A stretch of DNA of 64,000 bases from JAPLJM01 sp963708515 (GTDB lineage Bacteria; Desulfobacterota; Syntrophia; Syntrophales; Fen-1087). This document shows, piece by piece, positions 17,498 to 25,599 of this stretch. The notes under the pieces were generated by a model. The model was not told the DNA's origin and did not search any database. It was given only the letters and a program-made list of their open reading frames with translations. The stretch's first letter is position 1; each line of letters opens with the position of its first letter. Location: NCBI GenBank assembly GCA_963708515.1, contig CAVPSX010000022.1:268893-332892 (forward strand), given 5' to 3'. The position numbers and the translations under genes were made by a program.

Positions 17498-17923
17498 TCA
17501 CGCCTTCTTTTTGTTTTTGACAGGCGCCTTGGCTGCCGGTTTCTTGGCCGGTACTTTTGCCTTTGCTTTCGGCGCTGCCTTGGCTGCCGGTTTCTTGGCC
17601 GGTGCTTTTGCCTTTGCTTTCGGCGCTGCCTTGGCTGCCGGTTTCTTGGCCGGTGCTTTTGCCTTTGCTTTCGGCGCTGCCTTGGCTGCCGGTTTCTTGG
17701 CCGGTGCTTTCGCCTTTGCCGCAACGGGTTTAACGGCTTTCGCGGGGGCTTTTGCCACCGCCAGCAGAGTTTTCTTCTTCACTTTATCGGCGGCAGCCTT
17801 GCCTTTCGCCATGCCCATTTTGCAGCAATCGATTTCCGCCATGTCCAGCCCGATGTCGTCAACCGTGACAATCAGACCGCAGACTTCACAACTTAACACA
17901 TCGCCTTTTTTTGCTTTTACCAT
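17498..17923 (-). CDS. Desulforedoxin-like domain fused to a histone H1-like Lys/Ala/Pro tail
   Basis: A 141-residue protein in two parts. Residues 1-40 resemble desulforedoxin and the N-terminal domain of desulfoferrodoxin: GDVLSCEVCG, then IDCCKMGM, giving four cysteines (CxxC and CC) able to bind one iron. From about residue 48 the protein is almost only Lys, Ala and Pro, including tandem 17-residue repeats of the type PAAKAAPKAKAKAPAKK, like bacterial H1-type nucleoid proteins. The ATG has a strong AAGGAGG site. A DNA-associated iron protein (redox sensing or radical protection of DNA) is an inference; the basic tail could also bind RNA or polyphosphate. It is transcribed alone and followed by a terminator. 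Confidence 0.8.
   Translation of the reverse strand: MVKAKKGDVLSCEVCGLIVTVDDIGLDMAEIDCCKMGMAKGKAAADKVKKKTLLAVAKAPAKAVKPVAAKAKAPAKKPAAKAAPKAKAKAPAKKPAAKAAPKAKAKAPAKKPAAKAAPKAKAKVPAKKPAAKAPVKNKKKA
17527..17720. repeat. 51-base coding tandem repeat
   Basis: The unit starting CCTTGGCTGCCGGTTTCTTGG begins at 17527, 17578, 17629 and 17680, a strict 51-base period (17 codons), with few differences between copies. It encodes the repeats of the basic tail. Near identity at the DNA level means recent duplication and likely copy-number variation between strains. Confidence 0.95.
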
Positions 17924-18051
17924 TGCGCACTCCTCCTTAAAAAAATGTTATGTTTTATTCAGCAAGCTCACTTGATTTCTTAGGCCCTTCTACAGCAGAA
18001 AAGGCGGATTTACAAGCCATTATATTTCCGTATTTTCAGTGTATGAGAAAT

Positions 18052-18966
18052 TTATCCCATGCCGGCCTCAGGAAGACCTGTATCCTCCGGGGGAACAAGC
18101 TGAAAAAAATCCCGGATGATGCCCGTGATCTCCTCGGGCCTTTCCATGGGAATCAGATGCCCCACGTCGCGGATTAGTCGGTAAGCCGCGTTGGGGAACA
18201 GAGAAACGGCTTTCTGCAGATCGATGAAAGCCCGGTTTTCGCTGTGTTCGCCCTCGAGCACAAGGATGGGGCAGGAAACTTGCGGCAGCAGCGGCCATGG
18301 GTCAAAGCGGATGCCGCCCATGAAAAGGGCCGCCTCTTTCTTTGGCGAACAGGCGAGCTCCAGGCCGCTTTCCTCATTGCGCCTCATGCCGTACCGGACA
18401 TAAAGAGACAGCATTTCCGCATCCCACTTGTTGAACAGGGTTCTGGACTTGAGATAGGTCAGCGCTTCGGGCTCATCCTGCCAGTGATTCCGGCGTTTGA
18501 TGGATTTTGCAGCCAGCGGATGGTCCTGAACCCGGATCCGGACCCGGTAGAAGTCCTGCGGTAGAAAAATCGGCTCGATGAGAACCATTCCGGCAGGCGC
18601 GACCTCGTATTGCGCGGCGGCAATGGTCAGGACTGTCGCGCCCATGGAATGTCCGACCAGGTAAGGGGCATCAATGTTCAAGACTTTGCAGAAAGCGGCG
18701 AAATCCCGGGCGAGGATCATCCAGTCCAGTCCGCCTTTATCGGGGTCGGACTCCCGGTGATCGCAAAAATACGGAGCGATTACGCGACAGGCAGGCGTTA
18801 GAGCCCTGGCAATCGGATGCCACAGCCAGGGCAGGAACCCGGTGGCGTGCAGCATAATGAGAGTAGGCCCCTGTCCGTCATAGAGAAGATAAGTCAAATC
18901 CGCGTCGCCGATATTTTGTGTCTTGACCCGCGGCAGCCGTGCGAGGGGGCTTGTCATGGTTGTCAT
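18052..18966 (-). CDS. Alpha/beta hydrolase
   Basis: A 304-residue cytoplasmic hydrolase of the alpha/beta fold. The nucleophile elbow is VGHSMGATV (Ser, about residue 122), the oxyanion region is MLHATGFLPWLWHPIA, and the catalytic histidine is in RDVGHLIPMERPEEI near the C-terminus. The acid residue is probably the Glu/Asp in LVLEGEHSE. There is no signal peptide. It overlaps the stop of the HtrA gene (ATGA), so it is translated as the last gene of that operon. The substrate is unknown; the sequence resembles lipase or haloperoxidase-like esterases rather than a specific pathway enzyme. Confidence 0.85.
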   Translation of the reverse strand: MTTMTSPLARLPRVKTQNIGDADLTYLLYDGQGPTLIMLHATGFLPWLWHPIARALTPACRVIAPYFCDHRESDPDKGGLDWMILARDFAAFCKVLNIDAPYLVGHSMGATVLTIAAAQYEVAPAGMVLIEPIFLPQDFYRVRIRVQDHPLAAKSIKRRNHWQDEPEALTYLKSRTLFNKWDAEMLSLYVRYGMRRNEESGLELACSPKKEAALFMGGIRFDPWPLLPQVSCPILVLEGEHSENRAFIDLQKAVSLFPNAAYRLIRDVGHLIPMERPEEITGIIRDFFQLVPPEDTGLPEAGMG

Positions 18967-20465
18967 TTGTCTTGTGATTTTGGCGCCCTCTCTTTTCGCA
19001 GGGTCACGAAGAAACTGGTTTCTGCGCGCTTCACGAGGATCAGCAGGACCTCCTCTGAGCCCTCTCTTGATATCTCTGCAAGATAATCTTTCAGGGACGT
19101 GATTTTGAACCGGTTGACCTGCAGCAGGATGTCCTGTGTCAGCACCCCTGCCTCGTCTGCCGGGCCGCCCTCCTTAACCTGCGTTACAATCACGCCGGTT
19201 TTCTCTGCGAGTCCGAAATGGGCGGCTAACTCCGGCGTAATCTCCTGTACCGTCATGCCCAGCTGGTCGCTGGGCTGGACCTGCCGGGCCAGCTCCTTCG
19301 GTTCCTTTCGTTCCCCGACAATGACCGTAAGATGCTTTTCCTGTCCGTCCCGCAAAACAGAAACGATGATCTTTTTCCCCACCGGAATGACTGCGACGAT
19401 CCGCAGCAGTTCCGGGGTGTCCTGAATGTTCCGGCCATCGACCGCGATTATGATATCCCCGGGCTTCATGCCCGCCTTCTCCGCCGGTTCTCCCTTGATG
19501 ACGTCTCCAACCAGCGCTCCTCTCAATTCTTTCAGCTTGAGGTTTTCGGCGATTTCCCGGGTTACATCCTGAACGGCGACGCCCAGCCAGCCGCGGATCA
19601 CTCTCCCTTTTACTTTGAGGTCCTCAAACATATCTTTTGCCGTGTTGATGGGAATGGCAAATCCGATCCCCTGACCTCTTGCGACGATGGCCGTATTAAT
19701 GCCCACAACCTCGCCGTCAAGGTTAAACAATGGGCCGCCGCTGTTGCCGGGATTGATGGACGCATCTGTCTGAATGAAGTTATCGTAGGGGCCGGAGCCG
19801 ATGACACGGCCCTTGGCGCTTACGATTCCGGCCGTCACGGTCAGTTCGAGACCGAAGGGATTACCGATGGCAAAAACCGAGTCCCCCACGCGAAGTTTAT
19901 CGGAATTGCCGATTTTCACCACGGGCAGCACGCGTTCGGCCGGGTTGATTTTTAGCAGGGCAATGTCTGTGTTGGCGTCCTGCCCCTTTATTTCGGCGTC
20001 ATATTCCTTGCCGTCGGCCAGCTTGATGCGGATCTTGTCCGCCCTTTCCACGACATGGTTGTTGGTAAAGATATACCCGTCGCTGGAAATAATAAAGCCC
20101 GATCCCAGGTTTTGCTGTTTGAAGTCCCTCTCCGGAATGTCGCCGAAGAAACGCCGGAAAAGATCGTCGTTTCGGAACAAAGGGTGGCCGGGGATATCGC
20201 TTCCCCTCGGCAGCCCCCGTCGGCCCTTAAGGGTTGCCGTCGTATGGATATTGACCACGGCGGGACGCAGTCTGTCAACCAGATCCGCCAGCGATGCCGG
20301 CTTCTCTATGGGGGGTAACTTTTTTACGGCCGCCGCCGCCTCCGGCACGCCCGGGAATGGCGGGATAAAGAAAAGACCGGTAACGGGAATTATCAGCATC
20401 GCCATGAGCGTGACGGCGACGGTCAGGATCAGGATCCCTTTCCGGGAAATTGTCTTCTTCATCAT
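18963..20465 (-). CDS. degP: HtrA/DegP-type periplasmic serine protease
   Basis: A Do-type protease of about 500 residues. An N-terminal hydrophobic segment (about residues 10-35) anchors or exports it. The trypsin-like domain has the catalytic triad: His137 in NNHVV, Asp167 in NTDIALLKI and Ser242 in NPGNSGGP. Two PDZ domains follow (about 285-370 and 390-490). It degrades or refolds damaged envelope proteins. I start at ATG 20465, behind a GGAGA site; an ATG at 20483 overlapping the stop of the rubrerythrin-like gene is an alternative that adds six residues. The context is a stress-type run: cNMP-binding protein, selenoprotein, rubrerythrin-like protein, this protease, hydrolase. Confidence 0.94.
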   Translation of the reverse strand: MMKKTISRKGILILTVAVTLMAMLIIPVTGLFFIPPFPGVPEAAAAVKKLPPIEKPASLADLVDRLRPAVVNIHTTATLKGRRGLPRGSDIPGHPLFRNDDLFRRFFGDIPERDFKQQNLGSGFIISSDGYIFTNNHVVERADKIRIKLADGKEYDAEIKGQDANTDIALLKINPAERVLPVVKIGNSDKLRVGDSVFAIGNPFGLELTVTAGIVSAKGRVIGSGPYDNFIQTDASINPGNSGGPLFNLDGEVVGINTAIVARGQGIGFAIPINTAKDMFEDLKVKGRVIRGWLGVAVQDVTREIAENLKLKELRGALVGDVIKGEPAEKAGMKPGDIIIAVDGRNIQDTPELLRIVAVIPVGKKIIVSVLRDGQEKHLTVIVGERKEPKELARQVQPSDQLGMTVQEITPELAAHFGLAEKTGVIVTQVKEGGPADEAGVLTQDILLQVNRFKITSLKDYLAEISREGSEEVLLILVKRAETSFFVTLRKERAPKSQDK

Positions 20466-20479
20466 GCCGTCTCCCGTTT

Positions 20480-20947
20480 TCATCCGCCCGCCGTTTGCGT
20501 AAAGGCGGTGTTGGCATAAAGGTATTCCACTTTTTCCTTATGCTTGAGTTCCTGATCGGCCATGCGCAGCAGCATATCCCGCACGTTCCCTTCCGGATGC
20601 ATGGACGCAAGGTTTTTATAGAAATTGTGGGCATCGAGCTCCTTGCCGGCGGCAATCAGGTAAACCTCATTGGTCAGGATGTCTTTGCGGGGCTCCGGTT
20701 TCTGCGTGGTTTCGGCGATTTTATAATCCACCGGCGCATTGAGCGGCAGTCCGGTCTCCCGGAAACTGCCGTCCCGGTATTTCTGCAGATAGACCTTGTG
20801 CTGTTTTTCCTCTTCTGCGAGAAACTTCAGCGTGCCCTTGGCCGCCTTGTCATCCACGAGGTTGCAGAGCTCCATGTAGGAGTCATAGGCCTCCTGCTCG
20901 TTGATAATGGCCAGTGCGATGACCGATTCAAGGGTATGATTTTTCAT
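20480..20947 (-). CDS. Rubrerythrin-like ferritin-family diiron protein
   Basis: A 155-residue all-helical protein of the ferritin-like superfamily. Diiron ligands can be read as INEQEAYDSY (helix 1), AEEEKQH (ExxH, helix 2), KELDAHNFY (helix 3) and ADQELKHKEK (ExxH-like, helix 4). It has no C-terminal rubredoxin domain, so it would need a separate electron donor; a free rubredoxin is encoded at 29.4 kb. Proteins of this type remove peroxide in anaerobes. A good GGAGG site precedes the ATG. It lies between the double-UGA selenoprotein gene (44 bases upstream) and degP. Confidence 0.88.
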   Translation of the reverse strand: MKNHTLESVIALAIINEQEAYDSYMELCNLVDDKAAKGTLKFLAEEEKQHKVYLQKYRDGSFRETGLPLNAPVDYKIAETTQKPEPRKDILTNEVYLIAAGKELDAHNFYKNLASMHPEGNVRDMLLRMADQELKHKEKVEYLYANTAFTQTAGG

Positions 20948-20974
20948 GTGTGAACCTCCAGTTGATTTATCCGT

Positions 20975-20987
20975 CCATCACCGATGG
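20975..20987 (-). promoter_or_regulatory. Candidate SECIS hairpin for U69
   Basis: Stem CCATC/GATGG with loop GGU, the loop again starting exactly 18 bases after the second UGA and lying past the true stop codon. The equal spacing at both UGAs supports their shared role. Confidence 0.6.
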
Positions 20988-20991
20988 GCGT

Positions 20992-21207
20992 TCAGACGCC
21001 TCAGGTTCCGCCGCAGCCGACGGTGATCTTCTCTCCGTCGACAATCACCGGGACCCGCCGCCCGCCGCCCGATAGCTTCAGCATCTGCTGCAGCCCGGCC
21101 GGATCTTTCTTGACGTCGATATAAACGGCCTTGCCTTTGTAAGCCGACCTGGCCTCTTCAGTATAGGGTCAACCCGCCTTGCCGTAAATAATGACCTGTT
21201 CCGCCAT
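20992..21207 (-). CDS. UXX-star family glutaredoxin-like selenoprotein with two in-frame UGA codons
   Basis: A 71-residue thioredoxin-fold protein if two TGA codons are read as selenocysteine. Translation from ATG 21207, behind a perfect AAGGAGG, gives MAEQVIIYGKAG, then TGA (21171-21169, U13), then PYTEEARSAY, continuing through VPVIVDGEK to GCGGT. A second TGA follows (21003-21001, U69), then Gly-Val and the true TGA stop at 20994. The first site replaces the Cys of a glutaredoxin CPYT motif. The second gives the U-x-x-stop end that defines the UXX-star family as I remember it. Both UGAs are followed, 18 bases to the loop, by short hairpins with GG in the loop. A stop-only reading would leave a 12-residue peptide. 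The function is probably thiol/selenol redox chemistry in peroxide defence. Confidence 0.88.
21141..21155 (-). promoter_or_regulatory. Candidate SECIS hairpin for U13
   Basis: Five-base-pair stem AGGCC/GGCTT (one G-U) with loop AGGUC, its loop starting 18 bases after the UGA. Bacterial SECIS elements are hairpins at about this distance with G residues in the loop that SelB binds. It is short and was judged by eye only. Confidence 0.6.
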
Positions 21208-21287
21208 GGTGTAGCGCCTCCTTGATTCCCAGGCTCACGCTCCTCATTGAAGGGGAGGGAGCGATATGAGGCTTTTTTATGGATTGA

Positions 21288-21773
21288 TCAATAATCGGTC
21301 AAATGAGAGAGTCCTCGCTCGCCCACCAGCAGGATCCGGGTATGGGTCAGCCGGCTGGCGATCACTTTGGCCGTGGCCTGCATGATCTTGAGGCCCAGTT
21401 CGCAATCATCTTCCATGAGCGCCCGCAATCTGGCCGCATCCAGGGCGATGAGCCGGCAGTTGTCGATACACAGGGCCCCCAGGGTGTACAGGTAGGGTTC
21501 CACGACGGCAGACCAGCCCATGGATTCCCCCTTTGTGACGATATCCACGGTAATCTGCAGGGGCGCCCGATGCGGCCCCATGTAGTTATCCATGACCATC
21601 ACGACCTTGCCCTCCTGGCACATGAAGAGGCTTCTGGCCGGATCGCCTTTCTTGTACATTTGGGTCCCGGCCTCATAGGATTCGCTCACAGCGCTGGCGG
21701 CCAGTTTCTCGAGTTGATCGTCGCTGAATCCTTTAAAGAATTTAAACTCTTTCAGATTGTCCGCTGTAATCAT
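21288..21773 (-). CDS. Stand-alone cyclic nucleotide-binding-domain protein
   Basis: A 161-residue protein that is essentially one cNMP-binding (CRP-like) beta-roll with flanking helices: FKFFKGFSDDQLEKLA, YKKGDPARSLFMCQEGKVVM, and GESMGWSAVVEPYLYT in place of the phosphate-binding cassette. No helix-turn-helix DNA-binding domain follows, so it is probably a ligand-binding partner rather than a transcription factor. I use ATG 21773, which has GAGGAGG upstream; an in-frame methionine five codons earlier lacks one. It is the first gene of the selenoprotein / rubrerythrin / HtrA run on the minus strand. The ligand is unknown. Confidence 0.85.
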   Translation of the reverse strand: MITADNLKEFKFFKGFSDDQLEKLAASAVSESYEAGTQMYKKGDPARSLFMCQEGKVVMVMDNYMGPHRAPLQITVDIVTKGESMGWSAVVEPYLYTLGALCIDNCRLIALDAARLRALMEDDCELGLKIMQATAKVIASRLTHTRILLVGERGLSHLTDY

Positions 21774-22013
21774 TTCTTGCCTCCTCATTCAAACGTGAGT
21801 TCGATGATAAAATCATTTCCCCTTTTTACGTTGCTGTTGCAACATAACAGAATTGCCGCAGCATTGCCATAGAAAATTAAGCCGAAGGTAGCGTCCTGAT
21901 CGTGTTGCGATGACAAAATCGCTCTTGACATCGATCTTGAAATAGATTGCCCGAACTTTGAAATTGGCTTAAGATACATTAAGCTGACGCCCTGCGTCGG
22001 AAGGATGAGAACC

Positions 22014-23372
22014 ATGATCAGATCCCTTTTTTTACTGATTACCGTGATGTTTCTGCTGCTGTCATCCGGTTGTTTCAGTTCTTATGAAACAATCCGCGAT
22101 GTCCGGGAATTGAAGCAGGATCACAACGCCTATCTTGACGGAAAAGGGCCGGGTATCCTGATGAGCCCGGAAGCACAGCGCCGCCGGGATCAGGATTACA
22201 ATAACCGGCATTTTTCTCCCTGGCATCAGGATCGGCTTCAAAGCGGCCTGGCCGATATTGCCGTGGAATTTGAAAAATACGGACGGAATCCGGGCTATGG
22301 AGAAAATGGCCGCAAGCACACCGGCAACTGGATAAAAGGGCTGAAGCGCAACGCCCGTTTGCAGGAATACACCGGCGACGGGTATCCTGCAATCACCATC
22401 CGGCAATCCAGTTTGCGGTCGCTTCCGACCGAAAGGCCGCATTTTAACCGTCCCCCCCAGGCGCTGTCCGGACATCCCTTCGACAACTTCCAGGCCACCG
22501 CCGTCATGGTCAACACGCCTGTTTTCATATCGCACATCAGCCGTGACAAAGAGTGGGTGTGGGCGGAGACGGGATATTATTTTGGCTGGATGCGGGCTCA
22601 GGATGTGGCGCTCCTTCCCGCCGATTTCATGAAGAAGTGGGAAACAGGGCGCTATGCCGCTATCGTCAAGGACAGGACGCCAATCTGCGACGGGGAGGGA
22701 CTCTTTCTCTTCCGGGTTTCCCTTGGGACGATCTTTCCCCTGCTGCATGAAGGAGAAGATGGTGTGGACATCCTTGTGGCCGTCGCCGATCACGATCGTC
22801 GGGCCGTTCTGAAGAAAGTCAGACTGCCGAATGATGCCGCCACTGCCAAACCCGTGCCCATGACGGCGGTTCAAATGGCGCGTCTGGCCAATCAATTGCT
22901 GAATGAACCCTATGGCTGGGGCGGCCTGCATGGCAACCGCGACTGTTCGGCCATGACACGGGATCTTTTAGCCCCCTTCGGCATCTGGCTGCCCAGAAAT
23001 TCCGGCGATCAGGCGCTGAAAGGGGGAACGTTCATAGACCTGAGCAGGCTGTCCGACGATGAAAAGGAGAAAAAAATAATTTCAGAGGGGGTTCCCTATC
23101 TCACGCTCCTGTGGCGCAAGGGGCATATCATGCTCTATATGGGGGTGTATAACGGCAAACCGCTAGTTTTTCACAATCTCTGGGGAATTTCAACCCGAAC
23201 CGCTCTGGGACGCAGAGGCAAGCTGATTGTCGGCCATGCGGCCATAACAACCCTGCACCCGGGCCGGGAACTGAGCAATTATGACGAGGCGGCCGCCGAT
23301 CTGACGAAAAATCTCATGGGGATGACCCTGCTCGTTGGACACCCGGAAATCCCGGCGCCGCAGGGTAGATGA
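22014..23372 (+). CDS. SH3 and NlpC/P60 domain lipoprotein (peptidoglycan hydrolase)
   Basis: A 452-residue exported lipoprotein; the signal peptide ends in the lipobox LLSSGC (Cys near residue 21). It then has a stabilising N-terminal region, an SH3b-type domain (about 140-270) and a C40-type NlpC/P60 domain. The catalytic cysteine is in NRDCSAMTRDL, with the histidines in KGHIMLYMG and VFHNLWG. It should cut peptide stems in peptidoglycan, probably at the D-gamma-Glu-diaminopimelate bond typical of this family. I start at ATG 22014, spaced correctly from AAGGA; an ATG nine bases earlier lies too close to it. It is a single-gene unit, divergent from the cNMP-binding gene. Confidence 0.9.
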   Translation: MIRSLFLLITVMFLLLSSGCFSSYETIRDVRELKQDHNAYLDGKGPGILMSPEAQRRRDQDYNNRHFSPWHQDRLQSGLADIAVEFEKYGRNPGYGENGRKHTGNWIKGLKRNARLQEYTGDGYPAITIRQSSLRSLPTERPHFNRPPQALSGHPFDNFQATAVMVNTPVFISHISRDKEWVWAETGYYFGWMRAQDVALLPADFMKKWETGRYAAIVKDRTPICDGEGLFLFRVSLGTIFPLLHEGEDGVDILVAVADHDRRAVLKKVRLPNDAATAKPVPMTAVQMARLANQLLNEPYGWGGLHGNRDCSAMTRDLLAPFGIWLPRNSGDQALKGGTFIDLSRLSDDEKEKKIISEGVPYLTLLWRKGHIMLYMGVYNGKPLVFHNLWGISTRTALGRRGKLIVGHAAITTLHPGRELSNYDEAAADLTKNLMGMTLLVGHPEIPAPQGR

Positions 23373-23397
23373 TGCCGGTCTCGCTTCAGAAACCTGT

Positions 23398-23913
23398 TTA
23401 TGAATTTTTATAAAGCTTCTCCAGTAACCCCTCGATCGCCTGATACTGTCTTGAAATCAGGGCGCCGTTTTGATCGATCAGGATCAGGGTCGGGACCCCG
23501 ACAATCTGATAGGCCTCCGCAACAAGGCCCGTTTCGTCCAGCAGCACACGATAGGGCAATTGATATTTATCGGCGAACCGTGAAACCTTGTCCCGGGATT
23601 CCTGGATGTCAATATTGACCACGATCAGTCCCCGGCCGGCATAGGTGTTATGAAAAAATTTGTAGCGGGGGATTTCCGACCGGCAGGTGGGGCACCACGT
23701 CGTGCTGAAGATGATCAGGACGGGCTTCCCCCTTTGTTCATTCAGCATGAACTTTGAGCCGCTCAGATCTTTCAGGACAAAATCGCGCGCTTTGCCTTCG
23801 ACAGCCTTCGGGACAACCGGCGGTTGCCGGCTATCGGAACAGGACAACGCCCCAAAAATCAGCATGATCATGACCCCCTGGATGAACAGGGGAAGTGTCT
23901 TATTTTTATGCAT
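23398..23913 (-). CDS. TlpA/ResA-like thioredoxin-fold lipoprotein
   Basis: A 171-residue periplasmic thiol-disulfide protein. The N-terminal signal ends in a lipobox-like GALSCSD (Cys about residue 25). The thioredoxin domain has the redox motif WCPTC (STTWCPTCRSEIPRY) and the cis-proline loop GVPTLILID. Such proteins reduce apocytochrome c heme-binding cysteines or keep envelope thiols reduced. The CcdA/DsbD-like membrane protein 110 bases downstream on the same strand would deliver electrons to it, which fits the heavy load of multiheme cytochromes and the system II ccs genes at 42-45 kb. Confidence 0.92.
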   Translation of the reverse strand: MHKNKTLPLFIQGVMIMLIFGALSCSDSRQPPVVPKAVEGKARDFVLKDLSGSKFMLNEQRGKPVLIIFSTTWCPTCRSEIPRYKFFHNTYAGRGLIVVNIDIQESRDKVSRFADKYQLPYRVLLDETGLVAEAYQIVGVPTLILIDQNGALISRQYQAIEGLLEKLYKNS

Positions 23914-24025
23914 GCCATGTTACCTCGTCTGAGTTTAAAACATTTTCACATTTTGAGTATGACAGCCTCGCAACAAGACTGAAACCCTCATGGCGTGGGC
24001 GTCTTTATTAGAAAAGGGGGCTTTC

Positions 24026-24742
24026 TCATCCCCACAGGATTCCCGCTTGGATCAGAAAATATTCTCCGGCAGCGATCATGAGCCAGCCGAAGAGATGGCC
24101 GATTTTTTCCATCCAGGGGCCCGATTTCGGCAAATTGGCCAGAAGTCCGGCAAATGTTCCCAGGATGACCAGAAGTGTTCCCATCCCGATGGAGAAAATG
24201 AACAGCAGGCTCATGGCGTACAAAGGATTCTGCCGGGTGGCGACATAGCCCAGAAGCACCGCCAGAACGGGCGCCGTGCAGGGTCCCATCACCAGGCCGG
24301 AAGCGGCGCCGACCAGGAAGCTGCTCGCCAGTCCTTGCGTTTGCTCCCGAGGCTGAATACGGGCGATAAATTGCGGTGTCCGGAACGGAAGCACAAAAAC
24401 ACCCAGCATGGACAAACCCATAATCAGGCAGAGGTTGGCCATGACAAAATAAATCCAGGGGTTTGTCTGCAGCTGGCCGAACAGCTTTCCCGACAGGGCG
24501 GCAACCCCTCCCAGCGCCGTGTAGGTGACAGCCATTCCAAGGACATAGACGACCGACAGCAGAAACCCCCGTCCCCTGGATGCGCCGCCGCGGGCGCCGA
24601 TAAAGGCAATCGTAATCGGGATGACGGGGTAAACACAGGGCGTAAAACTCACGAGGACGCCGCCCAGGTAAACCGTCAGGTACGCCAGGAAGAACGAGTC
24701 CGGAAGCGTAAAGGAGAGACCCTGAATAAATTGTTCAACCAT
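24026..24742 (-). CDS. CcdA/DsbD-family transmembrane thiol electron carrier
   Basis: A 238-residue polytopic membrane protein with six predicted helices. The two redox cysteines sit in the family's mirror-image motifs: SFTPCVYPVIPI in helix 1 and VMGPCTAPVLAV in helix 4. It carries reducing equivalents from cytoplasmic thioredoxin across the membrane to periplasmic acceptors such as the TlpA-like lipoprotein encoded just downstream. The start at ATG 24742 avoids overlap with the adjacent TVP38 gene, although the ribosome binding site is weak (AAGGCGG). It follows the TVP38 gene by 13 bases, so the three genes probably form an operon. Confidence 0.92.
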   Translation of the reverse strand: MVEQFIQGLSFTLPDSFFLAYLTVYLGGVLVSFTPCVYPVIPITIAFIGARGGASRGRGFLLSVVYVLGMAVTYTALGGVAALSGKLFGQLQTNPWIYFVMANLCLIMGLSMLGVFVLPFRTPQFIARIQPREQTQGLASSFLVGAASGLVMGPCTAPVLAVLLGYVATRQNPLYAMSLLFIFSIGMGTLLVILGTFAGLLANLPKSGPWMEKIGHLFGWLMIAAGEYFLIQAGILWG

Positions 24743-24755
24743 CTGCGTTCCGCCT

Positions 24756-25466
24756 TCAACCCTGTTTGGTTGTGTTATCCCGATCCTGGGGGGGATCCGG
24801 ATGGGGCTTGTGATATTTTTTATACCATCTTTTCCCGAGAAAGTATCCCAACGCAACAATAATGATACTGACGGCCGTCACAATGAGGAAGGTCGTATCC
24901 TGGTTGTTCCGCAGAAAACTTCCCTGAACGGACAGCATCAACGTTCCCAGCAGGCGGCCTGCCGTGGAAATGACCAAGAAAGTCATGATTCTGATATGGC
25001 TCAAGCCCAGGACATAACACAGGGCATCTTTGGGGAAGCCCGGGATCAGAAACAGAAGAAAGGCCACCCACGGTCCCTGGTGCGCCATGATGTGATCATA
25101 TTGGTTGATGATCTTCGGGCTTACGACCTTTTCAACAAACGGCAGCCCAAGCGTCCGCGAAAGTGTAAAGGCCAGCCAGGAGCCGATGGTCAGACCAATT
25201 GTGGAATAGAGCGTCCCCAGGGATATCCCGTAAACATAGCCGCCGATAAAACCGGAGACTTCTCCCGGGATCGGCGCGACGAGGACCTGCAGAATCTGGA
25301 TCCCGATAAAGACAAAAACAGAAACCGGACCAAAGCTCTCGAGAAAAATGATGATTCTTGTCCGGTCGGAAAAAAAGCTGTAAAGATCGAAGTGAATAAA
25401 AAAGAAAATACCCGCTGCGACCAGCAGGATCAGGACAATCAGTTTGAGAATGTCTTTTCTGTTCAT
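24756..25466 (-). CDS. TVP38/TMEM64 (DedA-like) membrane protein
   Basis: A 236-residue integral membrane protein of the VTT/SNARE-associated family. Hydrophobic helices are at about 10-30, 45-65 and 80-105 and in the C-terminal third. The conserved core includes APIPGEVSGFIGGYVYG (the family's re-entrant G-rich segment) and LFLIPGFPKDALCYVLGLS. Members of this superfamily are lipid scramblases/flippases or act in membrane potential homeostasis; the substrate here is unknown. The C-terminus is polar. ATG 25466 is preferred over a TTG one codon upstream. A second paralogue is encoded at 40.4 kb. Confidence 0.9.
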   Translation of the reverse strand: MNRKDILKLIVLILLVAAGIFFFIHFDLYSFFSDRTRIIIFLESFGPVSVFVFIGIQILQVLVAPIPGEVSGFIGGYVYGISLGTLYSTIGLTIGSWLAFTLSRTLGLPFVEKVVSPKIINQYDHIMAHQGPWVAFLLFLIPGFPKDALCYVLGLSHIRIMTFLVISTAGRLLGTLMLSVQGSFLRNNQDTTFLIVTAVSIIIVALGYFLGKRWYKKYHKPHPDPPQDRDNTTKQG

Positions 25467-25541
25467 CAAGCCTCAGACTTTTTAAGGATGGGCAACCCTT
25501 ACCACAAAACGCCGGTACAATGAAGCTTAATCAACGGACAT

Positions 25542-25576
25542 AAAAAAAGGGCACGAAGGTAAGCTCCGTGCCCTTT
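25542..25576 (-). terminator. Rho-independent terminator
   Basis: A perfect 10-base-pair stem (AAAGGGCACG / CGTGCCCTTT) with an 11-base loop is followed on the minus strand by seven Ts. It lies 24 bases past the stop of the Lys/Ala-rich secreted protein gene and separates it from the TVP38-CcdA-TlpA genes. Confidence 0.9.
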
Positions 25577-25599
25577 CGGTAAAAAGTTTTGAAACGGGG

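Noticed and set aside
17527..17720. Regular 51-base repeats as a possible CRISPR array
   Set aside because: Units follow each other without unique spacers, are in frame, and encode the basic tail of the desulforedoxin-like protein.
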